Shown here one piece after another: positions 12,264 through 25,019 of a stretch of 64,000 bases of DNA (position 1 is its first letter; the number at the start of each line of letters is the position of its first letter). The stretch lies in NCBI RefSeq assembly GCF_000220395.1, contig NW_004086173.1, positions 1 to 64,000 of the forward strand, in the 5' to 3' direction. The position numbers and the translations under genes were made by a program. The DNA comes from Ichthyophthirius multifiliis. Its lineage: Eukaryota; Ciliophora; Oligohymenophorea; Hymenostomatida. The notes under the pieces are model-generated. The model did not search any database. It had not been told where the DNA came from and worked only from the letters and a program-made list of their open reading frames with translations.

Positions 12264-12829
12264 ATATATAATAATAAATATATATATTTAAATTTATAAA
12301 CAATTATTAAATATAAATAAATAAAATTATTTATTTATTAATGTTTTTATTTACATAAATATATTTATGTTTTTTTTTATGTATTTCTATTTATCGATTT
12401 TGAAAATATTATATAAAATGTTTAAATTATAATATTTCTATTTAAAATATTTTTTTTTTTAATTTATATAAAAACAATAAAAATTACAACTTTTAAATTA
12501 AAGCAATAATCAAATTATTTTCAATATTTTTTTAAAATTGAAAAAAAATATATGCCTATTATTTATTATAATTTAAAATTATATAATTAGTTTTTTAAAT
12601 TTAAAAATATTATATATTTTTTTAAAAAAATTATTTTTTAATTAAGTATTTATGATTAAGTTAATAACTATTTTTAAATGTAAACTAAGTTTATATTATA
12701 AATTAAAATAAATATTAATTTATTTTAAATAGAAATTATAAAAAAATAAAATAAACATTTATAATATGTTCTTTTTTATTTTGTAGCATAAATTTTATTT
12801 ATAATCATTATAATATTTTTGAAGATATA
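12264..12829. other. convergent intergenic region
   Basis: Lies between the 3' ends of the hydrolase (+) and CCDC40 (-). Only A/T-rich filler is seen; it should hold both polyadenylation regions. Confidence 0.5.
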
Positions 12830-15807
12830 TCATTATTCAAAATTTTAAACTTCTATTAATGGTGCTAAAACCTACTAATATTAAGGATATTCTTATAAAA
12901 GTTATTCGATACATTATTAAATATTATTATTTATTTCTTTTTATTCTTAATATTTTCTATTTAAAAAAAAAAATATAAAATAAGCAAAATAAAAAATACA
13001 TTATTAATTATGATTCTGGATAAGTTAATTTCGCATTTTTATTAACTAAATCATCATATTTTTTGGACTAAGCTTATTTATAACTAATTTTGAATATATT
13101 TGAATTCTTTTCGAGTTTTAACATACACAATTTCATATCCATATCATAAGTATCGGCTTCTAATTCTTATAAATTATTTCCTTCAGATTCAATTTAATTA
13201 TTAAGCTAATAAATAATTAATTATTAATAATTTAAAAATAAATATAAATTTAATATATAAAAAAAATTATTTTAAATTTATATTATAATAAAATTTACTT
13301 CTTAAACTTCATTTTATTTTTATTTGATAGTTTTATCCATTTACTCTGAGTTTTTGGTAGTTTAATTAAGCGTAATTTTCAACTATTAAGTTTTTTAATA
13401 GTTAAGGCTGTATTGTCTACATTTTTTGATTTATTCTAACTATCTATACTACTAAAAGTTTTATCCTTATTCATATATTTCAATTAAATAGTTTCTCTCT
13501 TATAAACTGTTCTTTCCATTTCTGCAATAATAGTTTCCTACTTTTTCCTGAATTCATCTAATCTCAATTCCATTCTATGAATTTCCTTCTTTAATTCTTA
13601 AATTTCAGTTTATCCTACTGTAGGATCTAATGCATCTTGCATTTCTTTTTCAAGCTAAATTTTTCTTTCCCATAAAAGAATTTACCTCTCACATTCTACA
13701 ATTTCGGCCAATAATTCAGCTTTTTCTTCTTTCAAATTATCGATTTCGACTTCTAATTTAACAGATTCTTTTTCGAATTCTTTCAACTTTTGTTCGAATT
13801 CTGAATTAATATTGAAGTTTTAATTATCCAATTTTGCCTATTTTTCCTTATTTCTGTGTAAAGCGTCATTTAATTTATTCATGTCATTTCTCAAGTTTTT
13901 CAAAGCATTTTAAATATCCCTAATTTCTTTTTCATAAGATCTATAATTTTAATTCAAACGCATTTTCTTTTACTCCATAATAGTCTATTTAGTCTTTAAT
14001 TAAGAAACTTCTTCTTCCAATTTATTATATCTATTATTTTACATAACTAAAAAAGTTTATTTTTTAATCCATTCTCTTTACATTTATTCGTTTTCATAAG
14101 CTTTTTCATCCGCCAATCTTTTCAAATTATTCCTTTTGGCTTCCAAAGGACCCCTACTGGAATCACTTTAATTACTGCTTAATTTATCATGTTCTCTATT
14201 CAATCTTCCTACTTCGTGTTATTTTTTCTCATTTAAATCATGTCCTTATCTTATTTAAACCTCATAAGTGGCCACAGTAATTTCTTTTTCTTCTCTTTCC
14301 TTTATTACCTCTTTTTTCTTTTATTCAAGTACTTCAATTTATGATTAAGTGTTTAATTGATCAATTTTTACACGGGCAATTTCATTACATATATTTTCCA
14401 ATTCAACAGCTTTATCTTCAATGTCAATTGCAATTTGGTTAGCTTGTTTATTCAAATTTGTAGCTGTTTTTTCGATTGTAGTATGTTCTGATTTTTAATG
14501 AATTAAATCTTCATAAAGCTTCTTTATTTCTGTGTGAAGTTTCATTATATTTGTCTCAATTAAATCCATTTATTCTTCAATACTGTTTGTATCTATTTCA
14601 GCTTTCGATGTTTCAGTTTCTGTTTAATGCAAAGATTATGTCAATAAATTTATTTAAGCTTCCAATTTACTTCTTTCTTCATGCAATTCGTATTATTTTC
14701 TTTCCAAATATGTTCTTTCATAATCTAATTTCTTTTTTTTTCCTTTAATTATTTTAATTTAAAATAAATAAAAAAAAAATATACCTTATAATACTTCTTA
14801 TGTATCATTTTGTTTTCTTATTTCTGAATTCACACCGTTTAATTCAGTTCCGATTTACAAATTAAGTTCTTATTATCCTCTAAAATAAAAAATATAATAT
14901 TAATATAATATATAAATTTTTTACTTAAGTGCCTCTTTAATAGCCTACAAAGCATTGTCCATTCTTTACATAGTCATAAGTGATTTTTACCATCTTTCAA
15001 GCAAATTTTTTTTCGAAGCAATAATTTTTTGCATTTCTAAATGAGCTTCTTTTAAAATTTAACGCGCTTGTTCAGTTTCTTCTTTTTGAGAAATTAATTA
15101 TGCAGTCAATATAGTTTTTAATTCTGTAAGTCTTTTTATTTCCTCATTCATTTAATTTATGAGTAAATCTTAACTTTTCTTCTATTATTCCAAAGAAACA
15201 ACATTCTCTTCAGCTCTATAAGTGTTTGTTTTAGTATTTATTATTTAACCTTTCATTTATTAATTAAATTCTGCTATCTAAAATAAGGTTCTAGTTAATT
15301 TAGATAATTCATCTTATGCCTTTATGTATTTTTTCGTAATTCTTCTAGCTCTTTTTTTTAGTTTAATAAGTTTCGTTATCAATTTTTAACTTTTATTCAG
15401 CTTCAATTCTTTTAATTTTTTTATATTATTTATTTCAAAAAATAAATACCTTAATTTTTAAACCCAATTATAATTTTCATGAGCTTGTTCAAAATTCATT
15501 TAATTTTCAGCTAATTATTATTGTACAGAATATAATCTTACACCAACATCTTCTTTAGTTTTTTCTAATTTCTTTAAATTAGAATCGCATTCAATTAATT
15601 TCTAATCAACTCTTTCATGTTCATCTGTTAATTATTTTGTTAAAGCAGCTTGTAATTCTTATAGCAAATGCTATTTATTTAATTATTTTTTTTAAATAAT
15701 AAATAATAGATTTTTACATGATCTGCGGGTAAAAAAGCCATTTCATCATTATCTTCGAAATTTTCATCAACTGCATTTTGAGGGGCTTCGTTAAGATTAT
15801 TACTCAT
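12830..15807 (-). CDS. CCDC40: CCDC40 (axonemal 96-nm ruler component)
   Basis: ATG 15805-15807, stop TGA 12830-12832. Introns at 15671-15717, 15351-15390, 15409-15449, 14880-14924, 14743-14784, 13206-13298 and 12957-12999 give consistent phases. Near-complete coiled coil with hallmark segments: TLFQIAEFNQQMKGQI, AEENVVSLEQQKKSQDLL, NQMNEEIKRL, AQLISQKEETEQAR, IIASKKNLLERWQKSLMTMQ and ALQAIKEALK. These match my memory of CCDC40/FAP172, which with CCDC39 sets the 96-nm axonemal repeat and inner-arm docking. An in-frame TGA at 13379-13381 must be bypassed, either by a 38-nt intron (13383-13420, GT..AG; 862 aa) or by one missing base (about 875 aa, keeping ALTIKKLN as protein). Confidence 0.85.
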
Positions 15808-16024
15808 TTATTTTTTAATTGTGTGTGTAAATTTTATTTTTAATTTTTTTATTTTTGTTAACTAAAAAAAAATAAGTTTTATATTTTTATTTATTTTCTT
15901 TATTTTTATTTTTAAAAGTTGTTTTTTTAAAAAATATATAATTCATTTTTAATTGAAAAAACTAAAAAAATAAAAATTAATATATTAAAAAGATATACAA
16001 AATATTGATTTAACTTTATTTTTT

Positions 16025-16954
16025 TCAAATATTAAAATTTAGATTAATTCTTATTATTGTACCCAAAATAGAATTATTTAATTCACAAAGCCATTTTGGG
16101 TATTAAGAAATTAATTAATTTAAAAATTATAAAGCAATTTAATTTTCTATTTTTTACTTTTAAACAATTTCTTCGACAATATTAACTTTGAAAATATTAC
16201 TCACTTTTTTATGTTCAAAATATTACTTTATAATTTATATTGTTTCATTTTATTTCTCGTTCTTTACCTATATATTTTATTTAATACTCTATTATATATT
16301 AACTACCTTTTTTTAAATTATTTATTTTATTTATTCTGTAAATTAAGATTCTTAGTTAGTCTTATAATTTTGTTATAATTCGTGATAATATATCCTTTAT
16401 TTGAAGTCAGTAAACCTTTTTGTTAATTCTTAAAAATTAAAATCATTGTTTTCATCATTATCCATTGAGATAAATAAATCTTATTAATTCTACTAATTAA
16501 TTTAAAGTTTTAGTTTATATAATTAAGGATTAAAATTCATTATTAAATTCATTTTTTAAAGATTTAAATTAGGAATTTATTGAATTAATTCACTTAAATA
16601 GAATTTTATTGTTTGTGAAGAAAAAAACTTTGCTTCAATTTTTTAAAACAAATCCAAAATTTCTTTATTTTAAGAACATTTTATTTCTAAAATATTACTT
16701 CCAAGTAATTTTCTGTATTTATCTTTTATTGAAGGGTTATTTAGTATTTTATTTATTGTATTATTTTTGGTTATAGTTTGTACAAAGTTTAGGCTTTTAT
16801 TCTTTAATTTTTAAATATCGTTTTTAAAAAAAAATTATGTTTTTTATATTCCTTTTTTAATAAACTTTTGTGTGTTAAAATCCTCTTTTTAATATTTTTC
16901 AATTTATTATTTTTTTTAATCTTATTGGATTGGTTAAAAACTTTAAGTATCCAT
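16025..16954 (-). CDS. divergent Cdt1-like replication-licensing protein
   Basis: Single open frame from ATG 16952-16954 to TGA 16025-16027, 309 aa, no introns. The middle reads like the Cdt1 winged helix: KYRKLLGSNILEI…LDLFQKIEAKFFSSQ, then LSELIQQIPNLNLQKMNLI and FNPQLYKLKL. The order is that of the geminin-binding region (Y-x-x-L, L-x-x-x-F, then Q/h-x-x-P-x-x-Y). A following FQELTKRFTDFKQRI helix fits the next Cdt1 segment. The C-terminus (FLNQLISQYPKWLCELNNS) resembles the C-terminal MCM-binding winged helix (L-P-x-W-l). Cdt1 loads MCM2-7 at origins. The protein is short and the match is by pattern only, so it could be another winged-helix protein. Confidence 0.5.
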
Positions 16955-17564
16955 TACTTTGTTATTTTTTTTTTTTAGAATATATTTTTTTAAAGGATAT
17001 AAAAATTAATTTTTAATTTTTTTTTATTTGATAAAATGTTGATACCGTAAATAAATACCTCCAAAATAACTTTGAAAATTAATTAATAACCGGCTAAATA
17101 TAAATATTTTATATTAATATCAATATAGTTTAATTAAATAAAATTATTAAAATGAAACGAAAATATAGTAATATATATTTTTTATTTTTTAAAAAATAAA
17201 ATTTTGAAATATTTACTATTATAAAAATAATTTTAAAAATTATTTATTTTGTTAAAAAAAATATTAATTTAATTTAGTTTAATTTAATTTAATTTAATTT
17301 AATTTAATTTAATTTAATTAAATTAATTTTATCTTATTATTAATATGAAATTTAATGATTATATTAATATTGACTATTTAATTGTTTTTTAAAAAAAATA
17401 TATAAATGCTATTTAATGTTTGTTATTTTTCAAAAAAAAATATTTATGTTATGTTTACATATAATTAATTAAATTATTTTTGTAATATTAAATATAAAAT
17501 AAAAAAAGTTGAACTTCAATAAATAAATAAATAAAATTAATATTATAAACAAATAAATTTAAGT
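16955..17564. other. divergent intergenic region with AATTT pentamer repeat
   Basis: Contains promoters for the Cdt1-like gene (-) and the MORN gene (+). Apart from the pentanucleotide array at about 17264-17330 it is unstructured AT-rich sequence. Confidence 0.5.
17264..17330. repeat. (AATTT)n microsatellite
   Basis: Ten or more tandem copies of the pentamer AATTT, with one interruption (TTAGTTT) near 17276. The unit is close to self-complementary, so the tract could form hairpins; it lies mid-way in a divergent promoter region. Confidence 0.85.
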
Positions 17565-19063
17565 ATGGGTAATTAGTGTGGTTGTGTAGGAGACAAGGGA
17601 CTTGACAATTAAACATAAATAGTATTTTAATTTATTTAATTGTTTGCATATAAATATATAGGATATAGAAAATTAAATATAAGATAAACAATAAACTTCC
17701 AATCAGAATAATGACATTAATAATGCTGAAAAAAACATTAAAGCAACTTTAAATGTAAAAAAATAAAATAAAAAAAAATTTAATAAATAAAAGGAAGATG
17801 AAAATAAAAAATATGAAGATTATGAAGAAAACATAGCAAAAGTAGAAAAAAACTCAACTTAAAATTTATAACAAACATATAAAAATTAAGAACAAGAGCA
17901 GACTTAAAATCAAAATTACACTCTAAGAACTCAAGTGACTGAAAAAAAGCCAGAATCCACTTAAAAATAAACTGAAAATACCATTAATTAATAATAAAAT
18001 AACGACCCAGATAATTAATCTTAAAAAAGTTAATAAAAATAAGGTTCTAAATATTTTGAAGAAGAAAAGGAATCGCTTATTTAACAATAAAGTATTTTTT
18101 TTTAAAAAAAGAAAAACATAATATGATAAAAGATTAATAACATGAAGAAAACAATCATAATTCAGAAATAAGGGAAAAAAGACCCGAATATACGTTCAAA
18201 AGTGGTGCTATATATGATGGAGAATGGAAAGGAAATATGCGAGATGGCTATGGAGAGCAAAAATGGCCAGACGGAGCTCGATATGAAGGCTAATGGTGTA
18301 ATAATAAAGCTCATGGAAAGGGTAAATTTTATCATGTAGACGGGGATATTTTCGAAGGAGAATGGGTTATGGATAAGGCTAATGGTTAAGGCGTTTATAT
18401 ACATGTGAATGGTGCAAAATATGAAGGATAATGGAAAGATGATTTATAACATGGGTTTGGAATTGAAACTTGGAATGATGGGTCGAGGTTCGAAGGAAAT
18501 TATATAAATGGAAAAAAATCGGGACATGGAATATATGCTTGGGCTGATGGGTATTTTTGTTATTTTATTTTAATTTTTTAACGAATTAATTTATATTTTT
18601 TAAATGAAAAAAAAAAATAGTTCAAAATACAATGGAGAATGGAATGATAATAAAATTTCAGGAAAAGTTAAAAAAAAATTAGTTTTTTATTTTTAATAAA
18701 ATTTAAAGGGTACTTATGTATGGTCTGATGGTAGATAATATGAAGGCGAATGGTTAAATAATAATATGCATGGAAGAGGTATATATACATGGAAAGATGG
18801 AAGAAAATATGAAGGAGAATATAGCAATGATAAAAAAAATGTAATTGTTTCAATTTTTATTTTATATTTAAATATTTTATACAAAGGGTTATGGTATTTA
18901 TATTTGGGCTGATGGAAGGAAATACGAAGGTGAATGGAAAAACGGAAAATAATATGGAAAAGGTAAATATATATAATTAGATGGAACAATTAAAAATGGG
19001 ATATGGGAAGATGGGAAAAGAATTAAATGGGTAGATGATGAGGATAATAATTAAAATGAATGA
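17565..19063 (+). CDS. MORN-repeat protein with N-terminal lipidation motif
   Basis: Six exons (17565-17621, 17662-18091, 18133-18550, 18621-18666, 18709-18840, 18887-19063) with introns of 40, 41, 70, 42 and 46 nt; stop TGA 19061-19063; 419 aa. The N-terminus MGNQCGC fits N-myristoylation at Gly2 plus palmitoylation at Cys5/Cys7. Residues ~20-180 are a polar Lys/Glu/Gln-rich linker. The remainder holds nine MORN repeats of about 23 aa ([52 protein letters not shown] and so on). MORN arrays bind membranes or build cortical scaffolds; with the lipid signal this protein probably sits at the plasma membrane, cortex or cilium base. No kinase or other catalytic domain is present. Confidence 0.88.
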
Positions 19064-19280
19064 AAAATAAAAAATACTTATAAAAAATTATTTTTGTATT
19101 AATTATATATATTTGTTATTAATAATCAATAATTTTTATTAATATAAAAGTAAAGGAATTTAATTTATTTATTTATTTTTAATTCAAAAAAAAATATTGA
19201 ACAAATATAGTATTTTATTTAATAACCACAAAATTTAAAAAAATATTCGCAATTTTATTGAAAATAAATAAATAACAAAT

Positions 19281-22200
19281 ATGAATATACCAAATAAAAA
19301 AATTAAATAACCTATATTCTTTTCTCCTTCAGCAGTTTAAAAGAATAAAATACAGCCATAATTATCAGGAGTAAAAACATAACCTTAATAAAAAACAATT
19401 TCTATATATCCACCAAATAAAAATAATGAAAACCAACAAAAAATTCAAGATTTCGACTAATTTAAATTAAAATAAGAAATAGAAGCAAGAGAACATGAAT
19501 TAAAACTACTCGCTTAAATGGAATACTTAATAGATTTAATTAAAAGTTTATAAGAAGACAGAACCATAAACATAGATTCTTAAAAAATAGGAGAAATAGA
19601 AAAGTTAAAATCAAGTTATTAAAGTAGTAAAAATATCATACTCAATGAAGATTTTCAAGATTAATAAAAACTGATTTTATCTTAAAATATTCAAGAATAA
19701 GTCATTCTAGATGCTTCCAAAAATGAAAATGTTTACATGCAAAAGTACTATTAAGAAATGTAATGCGAATAAGATTAAGAAATTAATAATTAAAATAACT
19801 TAAATAGCTTTGAAAAAATATAATATAATGAAGAAATAAATATTCTGTAGCAAAAACTTGAAGAAAATAATATAAAGTAGGATAAATTAAATAAAAATAT
19901 TTTTAAACTTGAAAAGGAATTAGAAGAATAAAAGATTATTATTTAAGAAAAATAAAAAATAAATGAGAAATTAGAAAATCAAAATTATATATTATAAAAT
20001 TAAATTGATTAAATTTTAAATTAAGATTAAAATTATAATTTATCTAATTAGTAATAGGAAAATAATAATTTGGATATTATAAAGTAATAATTATTTAAAT
20101 TAAAAAATTAACTGAATAATAAATAAGATGAATATGAAAAATAAAATTTTAATTTTAACTAATAAGAATATGATAAGTTAAAATAAGATTATGAACATTA
20201 AATTTAAAAATTTAATAGCGAAAACTAAATTGAAAAAGAAAAACTAAACGAATCTAATAATTAAAACCAAGAATTAGATTAATAGAATTATTAAAACATT
20301 ATTTTATTATAAAATTAAATATAGTAATTAGTTAAACATAATAAATATTTACAAAATCTAAACCAAAATTTAAATGATAAAAATGAAATTTTATAAGATG
20401 AAAAATAAAATTTGGATTAATAACTATAAAAGGAAAAATAAAATTTCGATAAAGAATTAAATAGATTAAAATAAGATTATGAATAACAAATTTAAAAATT
20501 AAATAATGAAAACTAAATTAATAATAATATATTATACTAATCAAATAATTAAAACTAAGATTTAGATTAATAAAATTAATAAATAATAATTTCATTGTAA
20601 AGTTAAATAAAGCATATAATTAAAGATAATTAATATTTAAAAAATTTAATCGAATAATTAAATGATACTAATTAAATTTTAATTGATGAAAAATAACATT
20701 TGGATTCATAATTAAAAATGGAAAAATAAAATTTCGATAGATTTAAATAAGATAATGAAAACTAAGTTTAAAATTTTAAAAACGAAAATTAAATTGATAA
20801 TGAAAAATTATACGAATCTATAAATTTAAACTAAGAATTAGATTAATAAAATTAATAAAAAATAATTTCTTTATAAAATTAAATATATCAATTAGTTAAA
20901 GATAATAAATATTTATAAAATCTAAACCATTAATTAAATGATAATAATTAAATTTTAATTGATGAAAAATAAAATTTAGATTTATAATTAAAAAAGGAAA
21001 AATAAAATTTTGATAGATTTAAATAAGATTATGAACACCAAATTTAAAAATTAAAAAATGAAAACTAAATTGATAATAATATAATATACTAATCAAATCA
21101 TTTGAACAAAGATTCAGATTAATAAAATTAATAAATAATAATTTCATTATAAAATTAAATATAGAAATTAGTTAAAGATAATAAATATTTATAAAATCTA
21201 AACCAATAATTAAATGATACTAATTAAATTATAATAGATGATAAATAAAATATTGATAAATAATTAAAAAAGGAATAATAAAATTTTGAAAAATTAAAAT
21301 AAGATTATGAAGACTAAATTTAATAATTAAAAAATGAAAATTAAATTGATTATAATATATTATACTAAACAAATAATTTAAATTAAGATTTAGACTAATA
21401 AAATCAATAAATAATAATATCATTATAAAATTAAATATAGCAATTAGTTAAAGATAATAAATATTTTCAAAGTCTAAACAATTAGTTAAATGATAATAAT
21501 CAAATTTTAATAGATTAAAATTCAAATATGGATTAACAATTAAAAAAAGAAAAATAAAATTTCGATAGATTAAAATAAGATTATGAGAACTTAATTTAAA
21601 CTTTTAAAAATGAAAATTAAATTGATATTAAAAATTTATACTAATAAAATAATTAAAACTAAGATTTAGATTAATAGAATTAATAAATCATTATTACCTT
21701 ATAAAATCAAATAAAGCAAACAATTCAAGATAATTAATATTTAAAAAATTTAAACCAATAATTAAATGATACTAATCAAATTTTAATTGATGAAAAATAA
21801 CATTTGGATTAATAATTAAAAAATGAAAGAAAAAATTTTGATTAAGGATTCGATAGATTTAGATAAGATTATGAAAACTAAATTTAAAAATTAAAAAGCG
21901 AAAAATAATTTGATAATAATATTTAGAACTAATCAAATAATTATAATTAAGATTTAGATTAGTAGAATTAAAAAATCATTATTTCATTATAAAATTAAAT
22001 AAAACAATTGATATAAGATAAATAATATTTAAAAAATTTAATCGAATAATTAAATGATACTAATTAGATTTTAAATGATCAAAAATAAAATTTTGAATTA
22101 TAATTATAAATGGAAAAATAAAATTTTGATAGATTTAAATAAGATTATGAATACTAAATTTAAAAATAAAATAATGAAAACTAAATTGATAATAATATAT

Positions 22201-24647
22201 TATACTAATCTTATAATTTAAACTAAGATTTAGATTAATAGAATTAATAAATAATAATTTCTTTATAAAATTAAATATAACAATTTGTCAAAGATAATAA
22301 ATATTTACAAAATCTAAATAAATAATTAAATGATAATAATCAAATTTTAATAGATGAAAAATTAAATATGGATTCATAATTAAAAAAGGAAAACTAAAAT
22401 TTAGATATATTAAAATAAGATTATGAAAATTAAATTTAAAAATATAAAAATTAAAACTAAATTGACAATAAAAAATTAAATGTATAAAATAATTAAAACC
22501 AAGAATAAGATTAATAAGATTAATAAAACACTATTTCATTATAAAATCAAATACAGCAATTAATTAAAGATAATATATATTTACAAAATCTAAACCAATA
22601 ATTAAATGATACTAATTAGATTTTAATTAATGAAAAACATAATTTTGATTAAAAATTAAAAAAGGAAAAATAAAATTTTGATAGAATTAAATAAGATTAT
22701 GAAGACTAAATTTAATAATTAAAAAATGAAAACTAAATTGATTATAATATATTATAATAATCAAATAATTTAAACTAAGATTTAAACTAATAAAATTAAC
22801 AAATAATAATTTCATTACAAAATTAAATATAGCAACTAGTTAAAGATAATAAATATTTATAAAATCAAAATAAATAATTAAATGATAATAACCAGATTTT
22901 AATAGATTATAAATAAAATATGGATTAACAATTAAAAAAGGAAAAATAAAATTTTGATAGATTAAAATAAGATTATGAAAACTAAGTTTAAAATTTTAAA
23001 AGCGAAAACTAAATTGGTAATAAATAATTAAACGAATAAAATAGTTTAAACCAAGAATTAGATTAATAAAATTAATAAAACATTACATCATTATAAAATT
23101 AAATAAATCATGCAATTTAAGATAATTAATATTTAAAAAATCTTAACTAAAAATTAAATGATAACAATTAAATTTTAGTTAATGAAAAACAAAATTTGGA
23201 TTAATAATTAAAAAAAGAAAAATAAAATTTTGATAGAATTAAATAAGATTATGAAGATTAAATTTAAAAATTAAAAAACGAAAACTAATTAGATAATAAG
23301 AAATTATACGAATCTAATAATTTAAACAAAGAATAAGATTAATAAAACATTATTTCTTTATAAAATTAAATATACCAATTAGTTTAAGATAATAATTATT
23401 TACAAAATTTAAACTAATAATTAAACGATACTAATTAAATTTTAATAGATGAAAAATAAAATTTTGATTAATAATTAAAAAAGGAAAAGTAAAATTTCGA
23501 TTAATAATAATTAAAAGATAAATAAATTTTTAATTAATAATTAGAATAACTTTATTAAAATAATTAATATTTAAGTGATTAAATTTAATAATTAAATGAG
23601 GAAAATGAAAAGCTTTGTAATGAAAATTAAATCATATATGACTCTAATGTTAAAATATAAAATGAAAATTAATGCCTTTAAGTAGAAAATGAAAAATTAT
23701 GGAACGAAAATATGTTGTTTTAATAATAAATATAAGAATATTAATAAGAAAATGATAAATTAAAAAATGAAAATAAAATTCAAAGTTAATAAATATACTA
23801 AAAAGAATAAGATTTTAATGATTATGTTAATAATAATGAAGATCTCTTAGGAAAAAATTAATAATTATTAAATGAAGTGAAAATATAATAATAAGAATTA
23901 GAAAATCTACTAAAATAAAGTTAGAATTTAAAAAATATTAATAATGATTTAGCAAAATAAGTAAATGAAAAAGATAAATTAATAATTGAGTTAAATTAAG
24001 ATGAATATTAAAAATGTAAAAAAGCTAAAAAGCCAGTAAATTCAACAGTTAATTAGTAATATAATCAAAACAGTAATTATCCTGTAATATCATCAATAAA
24101 ATATAGAAATGTTGAAAGCCCAAACATAATTAAAAAAGAAATAAATACTTCCTAAGATTTAAATAATAAAGGTAATTTTTTATTTTATTTATATATAAAA
24201 ATAAAAATAGATTAATAGTAATTAGACTTAAACAATTTAGTCAGTAATATTTAAGGGATTTAATTATGTGATTTTCCAGAAAATAATTTAGCAGATTAAA
24301 TAAATAAATATTGTTAAAATGATTAAGAATTATTGTAAAAAATAGAAAAGTTAACATACTAGAATTAAGAATTGAAAAAAATGCTTATGGAAAAAGAAAA
24401 TGAACTAATTGAATTAAAGACAAATTATAAAAATAGATATAATACTAAATAAAATAAAAATAATCATGGAAAAAGCTAATATTATATTGAAATTAATCAA
24501 ATGCTTTTAAATTAAAGGAAAAATAAAGAATTAAAATATAGTTCAAAGCTTAATTCAGAAATATAATAGTTATAAAAAATTTTTGATTAAAAATGTAAAG
24601 AAGCTAAATAATGGAAAGAAACATATAAATAATTATATGAAAGTTGA
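19281..24647 (+). CDS. giant coiled-coil protein built on a 276-bp (92-aa) repeat
   Basis: ATG 19281, first exon to 24171, a 39-nt intron (24172-24210), second exon to TGA 24645-24647; 1,775 aa. The first exon is 4,891 nt without an in-frame TGA. Composition is Asn/Gln/Lys/Glu/Leu, almost all Gln written TAA. After a non-repetitive coiled-coil head (~230 aa) come twelve tandem repeats, each with K-Q-D-Y-E then Q-I-Q-K-L, Q-D-L-D-Q-Q-N-Q-Q and K-Y-L-Q-N-L-N-Q-Q-L-N-D segments. A non-repetitive coiled-coil tail follows. Likely a filamentous structural protein of cortex, basal body or fibre; no known family recognised. Its frame and phase close exactly, so it is unlikely to be a pseudogene. Confidence 0.8.
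20187..23522 (+). repeat. twelve in-frame tandem repeats, period 276 bp
   Basis: The anchor GATTATGA (Asp-Tyr-Glu; GATAATGA in the third copy) recurs at 20187, 20475, 20751, 21027, 21303, 21579, 21867, 22143, 22419, 22695, 22971 and 23247. Nine of the eleven spacings are exactly 276 bp; the other two (20187-20475 and 21579-21867) are 288 bp, a 12-bp insertion. All are multiples of three. Copies differ at many positions, so the array is old or under selection for length rather than freshly amplified. Confidence 0.9.
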
Positions 24648-25019
24648 TAAAAAAAAATTATATAATTTTTAAATATTTTTTAGAATGTATTCTAATTATA
24701 GTAATTATTTTAACATTCAATTAAATGTATTTATTAAAAATAATTCTTAATAAATAAATAATAATTAATATATATATGTTAAAAATATAAATAAATATAA
24801 AATTAAGTAAATGAAAACAAAAAAATTGACTAAAATTAAAATATATTATGATAATTATTTATTTTTTTAAATATAAAAATATAAAGTAAATTAATATTTA
24901 TTATTTATAATTATGTTTTTTTAACTAACTTTCAAAAATCAATTTTTTTAAAAAAATTATTAATATTAATAAATCATATATTATTAAAAAAACTCAGTAT
25001 TTTTTTAAAAAATAAATAA
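24648..25019. other. intergenic AT-rich spacer
   Basis: Between two plus-strand genes; holds the 3' end of the repeat-protein gene and the promoter of the ligase gene. No other feature seen. Confidence 0.5.

Noticed and set aside
17264-17330. AATTT array as a possible attachment site or origin
   Set aside because: It is a plain pentamer microsatellite with no flanking genes or motifs supporting integration or replication.
20187-23522. CRISPR-like array because of the regular 276-bp period
   Set aside because: Units are coding, divergent and far longer than CRISPR repeats; there are no short identical repeats with unique spacers and the organism is eukaryotic.
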